Origin: Bilabrum cf. latius
Lineage: Eukaryota; Bigyra: Bicosoecida; Bigyra; Bicosoecida
Length of the DNA stretch: 64,000 bases
Direction of reading: 5' to 3'
Assembly (NCBI GenBank): GCA_965178125.1
Contig: OZ237771.1
Span: forward strand, 310,001 to 374,000
Shown here in pieces: positions 1 through 11,779 of the stretch (position 1 is the stretch's first letter; each line of letters starts with the position of its first letter). The position numbers and the translations under genes are program-made. The notes under the pieces were generated by a model. The model did not search any database. It had not been told where the DNA came from and worked only from the letters and a program-made list of their open reading frames with translations.

Positions 1-1288
1 CACCACGCAGATGCGACGAACCGGGCACAGCTTCCTCGGCGAACGCTCCCCAGCACCGCCACACGTCGGGAGCCAGTGGCCACAGGCATCGGAAGCACCA
101 CCTTCCGGCATGTGCTTCTTCGGGCAGTACCCCTGGCTGCCCACGTCCAGCATGGCATGCAGCGCCACCCAGCTGTAGGCCTCCATGGGCAGCATGGCGC
201 ACGTGCGGTCCAGCCTCTCGTCTGCATCCGTCGGTGGCTTGTCTCCGAACATGGCCTCGAAGCTGCTGCACACGGACTCGGAAGGAGGATCGAATCCCGT
301 CTCTCCTTTCTCCGCGCAGGCGAGACGAGTGGGAGCATCTCCTGGATCAGCTGGCGGTGCACCTGCAAGAGTCTGCCTGTGCTTTGGTCCCCCTGTGAGC
401 ACATAGTCGGCCACCACGTTCTGGCACACTCGACAGCGATCTGTGACGTGATGGTCGTCCCTGTTCTTCTCAACGGCATCGCTGTCAGCTGTGGCGGGAC
501 TCACCGTGGTTGCGTCCTCGTTGGCGATCTTGACCTCCTCGTGATCGATCAGCCGCTTTCGGTTGAAGGCTTCGTAGTCTGCATCGAGCTGCTCGCAGTC
601 TTGGATCGGCAGGGACCGCACGTCGTCCCATCCGTTGGCCGGGAGGCTGTTGTGCTTCTCGATGAACAGCTTCAGGGTCTCGCACGTGTCCTTCGGCAGA
701 CCAGCCCTCCCATTCTCCAGCATCGACAGCACGGTCTACGCCGCGTGAGACACAGCGACGATGTCGGAGGCCTTGCTGATCCGCTCTTCGGTCGCGGCCC
801 AGAGCAGGAACTTCCTGGCTTTGGCGGCCTGGAACACCTGAGACATCGTCATCTCTTCATCGACGGACTTGCCACTCGGGTCCACTAGGAACCCATTCCC
901 GCTGACGAAGCACCTCTTCGCGATCGCCTCCATGTCTTCAGGATCTTGATCAGTTTTGCCGGCGCTGATGGCCACCTGATGGCATGCCTTGCGATCCAGC
1001 ACGATGCTGTACGAATGGCGCGGCGACACCTGCATGGCGATGGGTGCCGGCAGCTCGCTCACCCTCCTTGCCCACTGGTCGATGAAGCTGCTCTGCGTGT
1101 CCTCGTCCTGCGTGGCGCTGACCAGCCCTGGCTCGCCCCCCTGCACCACGATCTTGACGTCTCTCACAAGAGAGGCAGTGCGGCTGGATTTGGAGTTGGA
1201 CCACGAGGCCGAGAGCTCCACGGCTTGCTTGCCACCGCTGGCAGCGAGGTTACCCAGCATGAGGGCCCGTCGGATGGAGGGGCCGTCT
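1..1288 (-). pseudogene. 5'-truncated duplicate of the MACPF-like gene, running off the left edge
   Basis: Positions 1-1288 repeat 5160-6447 with a constant offset of 5159 and only about two dozen substitutions (roughly 98% identity by eye). The reading frame is open through the visible part, including the shared in-frame TAG at 736-738, which is sense in this genome. Homology ends abruptly near 1288, inside what is the MACPF domain of the full gene, and a TAA lies in frame a few codons upstream. The first half of the domain, the signal peptide and the first exon are therefore missing. It could start at the ATG at 1258-1260, but without a signal peptide it is probably a broken copy made by segmental duplication. 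Its downstream part lies outside the window. Confidence 0.7.
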
Positions 1289-1472
1289 TTGTGGTATTAT
1301 TACGTGTTGATCGTCCGATGCTCTCGATGATTCTGCATCGGTAAGTTTCGCGGAAGGCATGATGGCTCTCCCCAAAGTCTCGACGCTGGTTGCAACCGGT
1401 CGGTCCGGGACCAATTGTCAAGATGAAGATATCGGCTGATGGACTGGCGAAGCATTTCTATTGAATTTTCAA
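1289..1472. other. Intergenic, upstream of the propeller-like gene
   Basis: Short stretch between the duplication breakpoint and the next start codon. It holds one copy of the palindromic word GGTTGCAACC near 1391. No TATA box or other promoter element stands out. Confidence 0.4.
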
Positions 1473-2864
1473 ATGGCAGGTGCGGCTGGCTCTGAGCCTT
1501 CCAATGATTTGGTTAAATATTCAGATCTCGAAGAGAAAACCGAAGGTCTCGAGCGTCACTTTGAAGCGCCCACCGAAATATCACTTAGTACTGCAGATCC
1601 TTCTTCTGTTGTACTCGGTGACGTAGTGTGGAGCACGATCAAAACTCAGGTTGTCGTATTCAGCACTTTGGATCATGTGGTCGGCATGCCTGCAGGATTT
1701 GCGCTTGCGCTAGTCTACCAGTTTCACATCAGCGAGCTGGAGATTATTTGCGTGGAGACTGGTGCCGTGGCAGCGTCCATTCTATATGATGAAGATCAAG
1801 GAATATTTTGGGACAAGTTCTTGATTCCACCTTCAGGCAAATTCTACCACATGAACGGAGACATTCTTAAGATCGATCTGCACGCCATGGCGGCTTCATG
1901 CGTGGTAAGTGGCCGCGAACTATCGAGAAGTGTTGGCATTCTCCACCATGATATCGGGCTCTTTGTTAGCCCTCTTACACCGTTTCAGATATACATGATA
2001 TCACCTGTGTCTGGGAAAGAGGTCTGCTTCGAAGCATCCGAGATTGAGGCAGTCGTCCCGGATGAGGATGAGCGCACAGCTGGCAAGCCGCTGGTTACCA
2101 AAGTGAAAAAGACGTACACTGAGTCGCTGCTACATGCATCCGTATTCAAGGAGCAGATTGTGGGGTGCGGGAGGTACAGCCAATTTACGGTGCTGCAAGA
2201 CGGAAGGGTGGCCGCGTGGGCTCCGCACGGGGAGTGCTTCGGGGGCTTCACAGTGTGGGACCCTTCCACCAACAAGACCAGGTTCGTCGCTGACAACTTC
2301 ATTCTGGAGGGAAATCCAAGAGTTGATGGCTGGTCAAAGACTGTCGAAGATGATATCACATCGAAAGGCACTGTTCAACAGGTGGGCCCGTCCCTCGTGG
2401 CTCTGTTCCTGCAGCGACACAAATTCGGTATCGTCATCATTGATGTGGACCGAATGGAGCAGGTGGGGCTGGCGGCGGAAGGGGAGCGCATCCAGCTTGC
2501 CGAGGCGGTGCAAGTGGAAGGTCAAGATCACTGTATGCTGATTGCTGGGACTGTTGCGCCTGGTACTGTGCAGGTGTGGAAGCCCGTGAGCGCGAAAGAG
2601 GGCTGGTACAAGAAGCAGCAGGAGGTGGAGATCGGTGAGAAGGTGAAGGGTATCACAGCTCTTGAGGTTGTCCCAGGGGGCAAGTTGCTGGCTGCAGGGC
2701 GAGTGCATGGCTTCGACGAGCGGCCGATCAAGGAGCATCCGATCGTGTGTTTGCAACTGGATGGGGTCGATGTTTAGCTCCCTGAAGGTACCGGCAAGGA
2801 GGATCGTTCCACTGGTGACAGTAAGCTGCTGGCCAAGCTGAAGGAGGGAGGGTATATGAAGTAA
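1473..2864 (+). CDS. Probable beta-propeller-like protein, 463 residues
   Basis: The chosen start is the ATG at 1473, reading MAGAAGSEPSN. The frame passes one TAG at 2775-2777, read as sense, and stops at TAA 2862-2864. The extension after the TAG is acidic/basic and hydrophilic and ends GGYMK. The sequence alternates short hydrophobic beta-strand-like stretches with turns. Blocks such as SQFTVLQDGRVAAWAPHGE and GGFTVWDPSTNKTRF look like degenerate WD/Kelch blades. There is no signal peptide or membrane segment. I do not recognise the family, so the propeller idea rests on strand periodicity and W/D turns only. The N-terminal MAGAAGS is also the start of the metallopeptidase-motif gene at 58512, perhaps by chance. 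Confidence 0.6.
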
Positions 2865-3206
2865 CTGTTAGCGGCTACCCGGAACATGAATCCGCATCAG
2901 ATCCGCATTCGTCTGTGTACCAGTGTCAAGGACCACATTGCTAAGGTTCGTGCCTTCTTATTAGCTAACTTAGACTATCACAAATCGGGACTAGTTTTTC
3001 AAATCGAAATTAAAGTGTCACACTTGTCTAGGTTCCTCAGGAGTAGAGGTTCTTGGGACGAGCAAAGCGTGTGAAAGCACATGGATATATACCTAACGCC
3101 GGATGGGGTTCGGGTTTGATGCGACGATGGGAGCGCAGGTAGCCAGGTCTCCCAGTTTGTTCCGGTATAGGGCCGGTCGCAACCGTGATCGACGCGCATC
3201 GGATTT
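2865..3206. other. Intergenic stretch
   Basis: About 340 bases without a convincing frame on either strand. I see no repeat or RNA-like structure. The 5' part of the decayed recombinase element that follows may lie here. Confidence 0.3.
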
Positions 3207-3689
3207 ATGTGTTGCAGCTCTCTCTGTGTGAAGGAGAGGGACGGAGTTTGGGTTATCTCGTTCTGCGGCGTCCGGGCGTTCGTGGCGTGGGCAGCAGCAG
3301 CGGTCCTCCCAGCCCCAACAGCTGCAAGTGCATCGGCGCGGCAGCTGGCGCTCAGCTGCCCCAAGCAAGGGCCGGTTTTCGTGGTAGGGCAGCGGCCGCT
3401 GCTCAAGGCCACTGTCGTCCGCGTGCTCCGTGGCTACTGCCAGCTCGGCGAGGCCGAAGCGGTGCACGGCCACTCCATCCGCATCGCTGCAGTGATGTGC
3501 CTGGACCGAGCAGGCGTCGCCTTCGAGACTATCAGGCGATTTGGGCGATGGAAGTCAGCTTCTTCGTGTGAGGTATACCTACGTTCAGCCAGAGAGGGCC
3601 TTTCCCCTCTTGAGCTCCGTGAGTCAGATCTCTAGTTGAAGCAGCCAGCATGGGTGCTGGCGCGCGCCCTTCTGCTCGCGGTGACGTGA
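3207..3689 (+). mobile_element. C-terminal part of a tyrosine recombinase (DIRS/Crypton-like), probably a relic
   Basis: The frame contains the tyrosine-recombinase box GHSIRIAAVMCLDRAGV, followed by ETIRRFGRWKS and then a Tyr in EVYLRS. This matches the HSxR...GRW...Y order seen in DIRS-type and Crypton recombinases and phage-like integrases; the Tyr is the expected nucleophile. Upstream, CPKQGPVFVVGQRPLL resembles the segment before the H-x-x-R helix in that family. One TAG (3633-3635) is read as sense; the stop is TGA 3687-3689. Only about 160 residues are visible, so the N-terminal core-binding domain and any partner genes (reverse transcriptase, RNase H) are absent. I infer an element fragment; no terminal repeats were identified. 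Confidence 0.6.
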
Positions 3690-3941
3690 TTCACTCGGGC
3701 AGAGGCGTTCAAGACATGGCACTGAAAGAATTGGCGGAGTGGTGCAGTGGCTCAGCTCGGACCTGGATGAACAGGCCCAGAGCAGCGCCAGCCTGCACAG
3801 CTTTGTCAAGGACTTGCCATGTCTGATTGATTGGGAGACTAGTTTGCGATATCATCACGAGCATCAAGGTTATAAAGCAAAATCGATCATCCAAAACAAG
3901 CACACGTCCAGCTTGCTGTCCCCAGACCCAGAATCAACTAT

Positions 3942-6900
3942 TTAAAGTGTGCAAGTTCCCCCCGCCACAGTGGCACTAGCAAACTGTGACCTGATGAAGT
4001 ACTCCCAGTCGTGAGCTGGTACCCCGAGCATGAAGGACCGACGGGATGCGTCGTACCTGGCCTACTCGGCTGCATCCAGGTTCTTGTCGTATGACCACGT
4101 TGAAGTACCTGCCAATCCAGCGCCCGTGTCCTTGCCTTCATCAGCAGCTTTCACGAATGCACCTCGCTTCGCCTCAAATGCATCGTTTGCTTCCTTGAGA
4201 GCATCTTCCCTTGAAGGCAGGTAGGCGTCCAGCCAGTGTGTTTCGCCGGATTTTGCCATCACCTGCAGGCACATGCGCTGGGTGATATGGGTGTGCCTGC
4301 TGTGGAGAGCGTGCGGAATCGGGTAGGGCTCCCTGAGCGACTTCAGGTGGAACTCATATCCCAAGTCCACTCCCAGCACAGCTCGCATTGCGTGGCGAAT
4401 ACTGCTCCTGGTCTCGGTCATGGACTCGAGGTGCGGGTAGATGCTGCTGCCCTTGGAGCCGCTGTTGCAGGCAGATGGGAAATGCATGAGCAACGCAATG
4501 GGCTAGTACTTCTTAGGCTTAGCATACAGCGTCCAGGTGCCCGGCACAGTGGGTCGCTTCCAGACAGGATTGAGTTCAATAGGCGGCTCATCACCACCGG
4601 CACCGGTGCTCTCAGCTCGAAATACGCTCATTGGCGACATGCGGTCAACGGAGACCTCGAGCAGAACCGTGCCATCGATCTTACGTTGTGAGCTCGTCTG
4701 TATCACAAGTTCACGGCTTCCACCCATAATTGGCCACCATAGTGGAACTCCTGTCTGGTGCTCACTGCTTGGATCATGAAGCTGGCACCTGGATTCACCG
4801 CGCCGCACGCCCTCAAGACTGTAGGCATCCAGCTTGAAGGTATTGCCCAGGTCCCGGTGATCGATCCTGCGGTACTGCACTGGAATGCCGTTGTCCAAGT
4901 CGTGACGAGTATCAGCCTCTGCTTCAGGTACAGATGCACTGTCGGACTTGCCATCCGGCGTTGCTTCGGTTTGAGAGTACGCCTCTGCTTTCGAGTGCAG
5001 CACATCACCTACCACCTCCCGGTACAGCGACCGCTGCTTGCACTCGTCACTGCCCATCGCATGGACTTTGGACCAGTCCAACTTCATGCTCACCGCGTCA
5101 GGGATGGTGATTTCCTCAGGCTCCTAGAACCCTGCTTCCAGTTGCGAGCAGAACCCAGTCACCACGCAGATGCGACGAACCGGGCACAGCTTCCTCGGCG
5201 AACGCTCCCCAGCACCGCCACACGACGGGAGCCAGTGGCCACAGGCATCGGAGGCACCACCTTCCGGCATGTGCTTCTTCGGGCAGTACCCCTGGCTGCC
5301 CACGTCCAGCATGGCATGCAGCGCCACCCAGCTGTAGGCCTCCATGGGCAGCATGGCGCACGTGCGGTCCAGCCTCTCGTCTGCATCCGTCGGTGGCTTG
5401 TCTCCGAACATGGCCTCGAAGCTGCTGCACACGGACTCGGAAGGAGGATCGAATCCCGTCTCTCCTTTCTCCGCGCAGGCGAGACGAGTGGGAGCATCTC
5501 CTGGATCAGCTGGCGGTGCACCTGCAAGAGTCTGCCTGTGCTTTGGTCCCCCGGTGAGCACATAGTCGGCCACCACGTTCTGGCACACTCGACAGCGATC
5601 TGTGACGTGATGGTCGTCCCTGTTCTTCTCAACGGCATCGCTGTCATCTGTGGCGGGATGCACCGTGGTTGCGTCCTCGTTGGCGATCTTGACCTCCTCG
5701 TGATTGATCAGCCGCTTTCGGTTGAAGGCTTCGTAGTCTGCATCGAGCTGCTCGCAGTCTTGGATCGGCAGGGACCGCACGTCGTCCCATCCGTTGGTTT
5801 GGAGGCTGTTGTGCTTCTCGATGAACAGGTTCAGGGTCTCGCACGTGTCCTTCGGCAGACCAGCCCTCCCATTCTCCAGCATCGACAGCACGGTCTACGC
5901 CGCGTGAGACACAGCGACGATGTCGGAGGCCTTGCTGATCCGCTCTTCGGTCGCGGCCCAGAGCAGGAACTTCCTGGCTTTGGCGGCCTGGAACACCTGA
6001 GACATCGTCATCTCTTCATCGACAGAATTGCCACTCGCGTCCACCAGGAACCCATTCCCGCTGACGAAGCACCTCTTCGCGATCGCCTCCATGTCTTCAG
6101 GATTCTGCTCAGTCTTGCCGGCGCTGATGGCCACCTGATGGCATGCCTTGCGATCCAGCACGATGCTGTACGAATGGCGCGGCGACACCTGCATGGCGAT
6201 GGGTGCCGGCAGCTCGCTCACCCTCCTTGCCCACTGGTCGATGAAGCTGCCCTGCGTGTCCTCGTCCTGCGTGGCGCTGACGAGCCCTGGCTCGCCCCCC
6301 TGCACCACGATCTTGACGTCTCTCACAAGAGAGGCAGTGCGGCTGGATTTGGAGTTGGACCACGAGGCCGAGAGCTCCACGGCTTGCTTGCCACCGCTGG
6401 CAGCGAGGTTGCCCAGCATGAGGGCCCGTCGGATGGAGGGGCCGTCTGCCCGCAATGTCTTGGTAGTAAACGATGTCGTAGTTGTTTCCTGCTTACCGCC
6501 CACGTTGCGAACGTGCACAGTCTTGTGGGTGGTGGTGTGGTTCGATGCAGTCGCCTCAAGCAGGTCTCCCATCGTCATTGTGTCTGAGTGGTCGAAACCG
6601 CCCTGAAGGCTCAATGCAGCGTGCTGGTGTTCTTTTTGAGACAGCGATTCGTCACTGAGCTGCCGGATGATGGAAATTTTGCCTCCCATTGTGATGTTGC
6701 TGACAACAATCTCGCCGTACGACTGGTGCAGGCTTCGCAGCAACATCTTGACAGAGGCTGGCGACATGTTCAGCAGTTCGGCGCGCTTCTCCCGAGTGAT
6801 GCCGTTGGTAGAGCTGAACTGTTTGACAAAATCCAGTTGTGCTTTTGTCACTCCGATACTTAGGATGGCTTTGAGAAATCCAGTGTCGATAGCATTGGAG

Positions 6901-7932
6901 TCGAATCCGCGAATGCACTGTACAGTATCGAGGTTGTTCCAGTCGTACGCGGTCTCATCTTCTGGACCCGCTCTGTATTCGACAGGGAGAATCGGCTTCT
7001 GAGATCCATCCGCTCGACCTATATCATGACATGCCGCAAAGAAGTTCGTCTCCGGCACGACCCCACGGTAGTGCTCAACGGTTCGAACATTCGTCACGGT
7101 TGCGCCAGTTGAATAGCCGGCCTTGGCTTCGCTCGATCCCCAGGTAGCTCCAAATCCAGCATGGATGGTCCCAAAGGTCACGCCCAGACCAATTTCCTTT
7201 CCCTACTCGGTCACTTTGTCAACCTCGTCCTTCATGTTCGCGATCTTCAGCGCAGCTCTGGTTCGCTGTAGCATCTGGACGTCAATCTGCGAGCAAGCAG
7301 TAAATACCATTAGCATTGGGGTATACTCTCAATACGTTTCTTTAACTTTACTGTGGATCGTGGTGGTCATGTCTTGAATGCATAGCACCATACTTTTGTT
7401 ATTCAATTGCCAGCGAATCAGTTGCGAACCTTCGGAATTCCGTGACAAACTATTGAATGGTCGCAAAGTTTGCCGCGCAGGGGGGATTTGTCGACCTCAT
7501 GTCTTTCGATCATGTCACCGCGGAAAATACGATGTGCGCTGGCATTCACGTTACACGAATACATCCATGGATGCATGAATTGGCAATTGTGAGCCTCACG
7601 TGCTTTGGTTTTACCCGGTGGCCGAGTAATGGATGGTGAAAGAGTTCACATTGGCTTGTGTCCGAGCAAACGTCTCGATTTTTCACGATTTGACCGAGCA
7701 AATGATCCGGCTGCCCTGTTGGTCCGAGCATAAAAGTAGATGCAGATCTACCAAGGACCTCTATCCCCTCGATTGGAGCCGGCTGCGTGGATTCCAGGTC
7801 AGCAGCACTAGCCTCAGTATTACCGAGTTCAACAGCTCCTACCATTTGCAATACGCTCGCACACGTTGCGAAAAGGACAATTGTTACCACGACAACCATT
7901 TTACTGGCTGTTGTCCGACTAGATTGCCCCAT
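3942..7932 (-). CDS. Large secreted MACPF/perforin-like protein, two exons, 1225 residues
   Basis: Exon 1 (7932-7600) encodes a basic N-tip, the hydrophobic core MVVVVTIVLFATCASVL and a VGA cleavage-like site, so a secreted or anchored protein. The 313-nt intron (7599-7287) has donor GTGAGG, branch-like GCTAATG and acceptor CGCAG. Exon 2 (7286-3942) stays open through five TAG codons (7203, 5895, 5124, 4503, 4062) to a TAA at 3942-3944. The MACPF signature is present in weakened form: YGEIVVSNITMGG stands where the family has aromatic-G-T-H followed by GG, and GGEPGLVSA...FIDQWARRV matches the end of the fold. A Cys-rich segment starting CRVCQNVV (possibly saposin-like), a beta-rich region and a charged C-terminus follow. 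The family forms pores in membranes; the target is unknown. Head-to-head with its paralogue. Confidence 0.68.
7287..7599 (-). other. Spliceosomal intron of the MACPF-like gene
   Basis: Donor GTGAGG and acceptor TTGCTCGCAG fit the consensus seen elsewhere in the window, with CTAAT about 27 nt before the acceptor. Removing it joins exons in phase 0, linking KPKH to IDVQMLQRTR. The intron is clearly more AT-rich than both exons. Confidence 0.7.
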
Positions 7933-8146
7933 ATCTGCTCCCAAATTTGTGATTTAGTGCGAATTGGGTATTCAATCCGAAGGAACTTTCCGCGTTTTAT
8001 CTTCCAGATCACGAGCCATCACCGCAACCTAGTCTTCAGTTCTGTTCTACCAGGTGCTGGTTGACTATCTACCACAGCTCAATATGTCAATTGTTTCCCT
8101 TAAGTCACGCCACAATGCATATGTGGTAGCTTTGGGACTGTAGCAG
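7933..8146. promoter_or_regulatory. Shared divergent promoter region of the two MACPF-like genes
   Basis: This 214-base AT-richer stretch separates the start codons of the two head-to-head MACPF paralogues. Its position implies a bidirectional promoter. I see no clear TATA box, and the exact elements cannot be assigned by eye. Confidence 0.4.
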
Positions 8147-11100
8147 ATGCTGTCAATGGCTGCAATGGCTGCAATGCTCATGCGTGTAGGATACGCTCAT
8201 GGAGCTGCTACGAAGGTAAACACGCATCCACTCATAGTTGGTGTTAATGCGCTAGGCAGAGGCGAGTCTCTTTGGACCGGAGAGCCTCTCCCCTCGGTTT
8301 TATCGTAAGCCAGTGCAACAGTAAACTTTGCGCCTCGCTATGTATAGACTGGACAAGCAGAAAATCTTTCGCATTTGACCATCTGTGTATCAGTTCAATT
8401 CAATTTAAACTAGTTGTTGTCCGCAGGCTTGGATGTCACCAAGAGTTGACCACAAAACGTTCGTCTTACGCCCCAACCTCGAAAGATCTTCTAGAGTTCC
8501 TGGATATTTCGTCTACTGTTGACTAGCACGGGTATTCATCAAGCAGATGTGAAAAGCTACATCATCCAATGATGCAGGATGTATGGCTCCCCGGCGAAGT
8601 CAGTGAAACATCAGCAGCCCTTGCTGTGTCTGCTGTGACAAGCACCTCTGTGGACCGCGCTCTGGACTCGGCGTCAGCGTTTAGTGCAAAAGGGGGAATC
8701 TCTGGAATGGTACCGACCCCCGTTGTTACCATCGACCTGAGTATTTCAGTATTTCACCAGTCTTCGTCCCAACGCTCGAAGTCCACGCACGTCACCAGAG
8801 TTACAGCGCAGTAGAGCGTGGTAGCATACTCCCTCACGATTCAGACCAATCACCTCGTCCCTTCCTGCGAGCAAAATTCCCAAGGTAAAACTGTCTGTCT
8901 GATGGCCAATACCGCCCGCCATGATCCGGATTTTGTGCTAGAAGCAACCGGGCTGCCAAGCCCTCTTGCGAACTCTGAGGCGATCAAGACAGGGGTGCAG
9001 CTGGTCGCAACGTCTTTCCTGCAAAGCCGGGGCACGAGTATCGTCACGGGCGCAAGACTCGGAGGTCGGATCACGCTTGTGCAGCTTGTGGACGAGGAGA
9101 AGAGCGAGTCGTCTGCGAGCCAGTCGTTTTCGGCAAAGCTCAGCACGTCCATGGTGGAGCTTCTTGACGGCTCCACGGACGTGGCAGTATCTGATGCCTC
9201 TGAGGCGCGCAAGGCGAGTATCAACGACGGGGCAGGTGGAACTATCACGTAGGAGCACAGTACAGCTGTGGTTGCAAGCACTGGACACCACCCTGATGCC
9301 GCTTTGGCCAAGCGTGACGCGAGCCAATTCGCCGATGACACCAAGGGCAAGCACCTCGCGGCTGTGGCTGACGTCGCTAGTGCCACCATGGGTTCGGCGG
9401 GGGCTCCCCAAGTCCAGCTAAGCCTCGGGTGGAAGTCGAAGTCATCAAAGAAGGAGGCGTCGCAGCGCAGCCTGCTCAACACGAGGGCCGAAATCGAAGG
9501 TGGTATTCCTGGGCTTACTTCCTTGTCAGTGCGACCGTCATCTACTGCTGCCGGAGACAGCTCAATGTCAGCTTAGATCAGTGGATTACCCCAGTGGATT
9601 AACTCTGCCCGTGCAAACGGAATAGTGCAGGGCTCGACCAGGTCTGACCTGCTCTAGTACCTTCCGTTCGTCGAGCAGTGCAATTCAGACAATTCTAGGG
9701 CAGTCATGCAATAGCTTGTGAGGGGTGCATGGTGGAGCTCTGGTGATGCAGGGCAATCTGTCGATAGAGGCGCTGCGGCTACTGCTTCTGGGTCTACCAA
9801 CGGCCAGACGGGCGGGCAAAGCGACGCAGAATCCCTGCCTGCTCTCGTGCTCAAGTACATTAGTGATGGTGACCCCTTCAAGCACCTGCAGGTCATCGAT
9901 GCTCGCACTGACGAGGTTGAGAAGCTGCAAGCTGACCTCAAAAGGAACAGAGTGAGCTCGATCGATGCACACTCAGTCCGCTTCATGAACTTCGGGACTC
10001 TTCTCTAGTCGGCCGCCATGGTAGCTGCACGAAATGGGGGATCGAGCTGCTAGTCGATACATGGCATTGAGTCAGTCGCTCCTGGTATGGCGAGCCTTGA
10101 GGAGCAAGGTGTGCTGTGCTGCACCAACAGCTAGGCGTGCAATTCAAGATCTATGACAACGATGATGCGGACATCGATGCGTGCGGCAGATGCCACGCCA
10201 TCCGACTGGATCGAGGCGGCTGAAGAATCGCAAGGGACGAACGGCTCTTTTCACCGCCATGTGCTTGCAGCTGCGGCTGTTGAGCTCAACACGATGGTAG
10301 TGCCGGACACCGCTGTCATTTTGGTGTCGGCATCATGTTGGTAGCCCGTACCAGCTAGGTCAAGCGTGGGAATCGGAGACCGGAGCGCGGTTCTCTTTTT
10401 CAATAAGGCGATCAAGATGTGGGTTGTCGCTGACCCTGCCGCGACAAGGCTGCTCACCACTCAGGAGGCGTTCGGGTGTTTTCCGCCCGACCGGCTCGCA
10501 GATGACGCTGGAGCAGCGCTGTTCACGCCAAAAGCTGACAGTGCGAGCTTCGATGCAATGGCGTATCTTGCGACAATCATGTCGTTCCGCCTTATCACAG
10601 AGGGCAAGACCAGCTTGATATAGCTTGCGATGCGCAAGCATCCGCTCTATCTCGAGGAGCGGTCCTTCTCGACTGTTTCTAACGCCCAACTCGAATTCCA
10701 GATGATTGGAGTACTCTCAGGGGATTCCGCAGAGTCTGAATCATCAACAAAAGTTGAAGGCGACAAAGGCGGTAAAGGCAGTGATATCGGTAAAGGCGAC
10801 GAAGGCGCTCAAGGCGACGCAGGTGGTGACGGCGACAAAGGCGGTGACAGCTCGACTCTACTACAGAGTCAGGCGCACGCATCATCGAAAGACGCAGCCG
10901 TCCAGCGAGGGATGCGCCGTGTCAGGCGCAACAGGCGCCTTCACAGACCGCACCATAAAGTCAAGAAGGATCCTGTCGGCAAGGTGCATGTTGCCTTTTT
11001 TGATGTGGTGCGCGGCTCTCTTCATGGCTCCAGCTCGGGTGTGCAGCCGGGAGACGTCACGTTCGACCCCGCCCACATGGGAACCTTTGGCGCGGACATG

Positions 11101-11700
11101 CGCGACGAGCACGCAGATGCTGAAGCATGGAAGCGAGCCCAAGTGGCGATGCAGCAACCTGTGTGCGTGCATGGTGGTCCGCATCGCGTCATTGCACGCA
11201 AGGAATTCCTGCTGCTGGCCCTTGGTGAGCTGAACCGCTTGCACAAGAACCTCCGAGCATCTCATGAACAGTGCGATGCGAAATCGCTCAAGGCTCTAGA
11301 GATCGGCAATGATGCATGCACTGGAGATGGGGATCCCTGCAATACCATGGAGGAGGCCGTCGCTAAGCTTGGATATAGCGGGGCGATCATGGGAACGACC
11401 AAGCCAGCATGCCGTGACAGCGCCAGGGTGAAAGAGACCGCTGCAGTCAATCGAAAGCTTGCACTGGACACACGCGGAGATCGCAGCGCGGTCCATGCCG
11501 TGGGCATGCACCTCACCACAATGAGAAGGATCCTGGCCACGTCTTTTACTACTGGGGGTGTGGAGCCTGTCATTGTTCCCGAGAGTGGCGACGTAGGCAC
11601 CGGAGAGCGCGCTAGATCTAGTCAGGTGCAGCCCGCGGCACAGTCTGGGAATGGCGATGCCTCACCGGAGGGTGCCAGCATTGATGGAGAGGATTCTTAA
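8147..11700 (+). CDS. Second large MACPF-like protein, multi-exon; 5' exon joins unresolved
   Basis: Probable exon 1 (8147-8215) encodes a Met/Ala-rich signal peptide, MLSMAAMAAMLMRVGYAHG, followed by donor GTAAAC. Small exons near 8256-8304 and 8428-8510 are likely but not firm. The main exon begins near 8548 (acceptor AAGCAG) and stays open, through at least ten in-frame TAG codons, to TAA at 11698-11700. MACPF features: FLQSRGTSIVTGARLGGRI parallels YGEIVVSNITMGG of the neighbour, and EIEGGIPGLTS parallels its GGEPGLVS box. The C-terminal third contains a Lys/Gly/Asp run (GDKGGKGSDIGKG) and an Arg/His-rich patch. Read with TAG as stop it would look like a row of seven broken fragments, but all are in one frame. 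Expected role: secreted pore-forming-type protein; function unproven. Confidence 0.6.
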
Positions 11701-11779
11701 GGTACCGTGGTAGGATTGTGAGGCCGCCGTTGAGGCGTTGCTGCCCAACTTGTAGTCAAAATTCACCCTAGACAAGTAG

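Noticed and set aside
4758-6587. Plus-strand open frame of about 609 codons
   Set aside because: It is antisense to the MACPF-like gene, whose minus-strand frame has a signal-peptide exon, an intron, domain motifs and a paralogue. The plus frame is a GC-rich shadow, and its repeat at 76-888 only reflects the DNA duplication.
8272-8526. Continuous plus-strand frame as a separate gene
   Set aside because: It overlaps AT-rich intron-like sequence with donor and acceptor sites of the MACPF gene and lacks any feature of its own.
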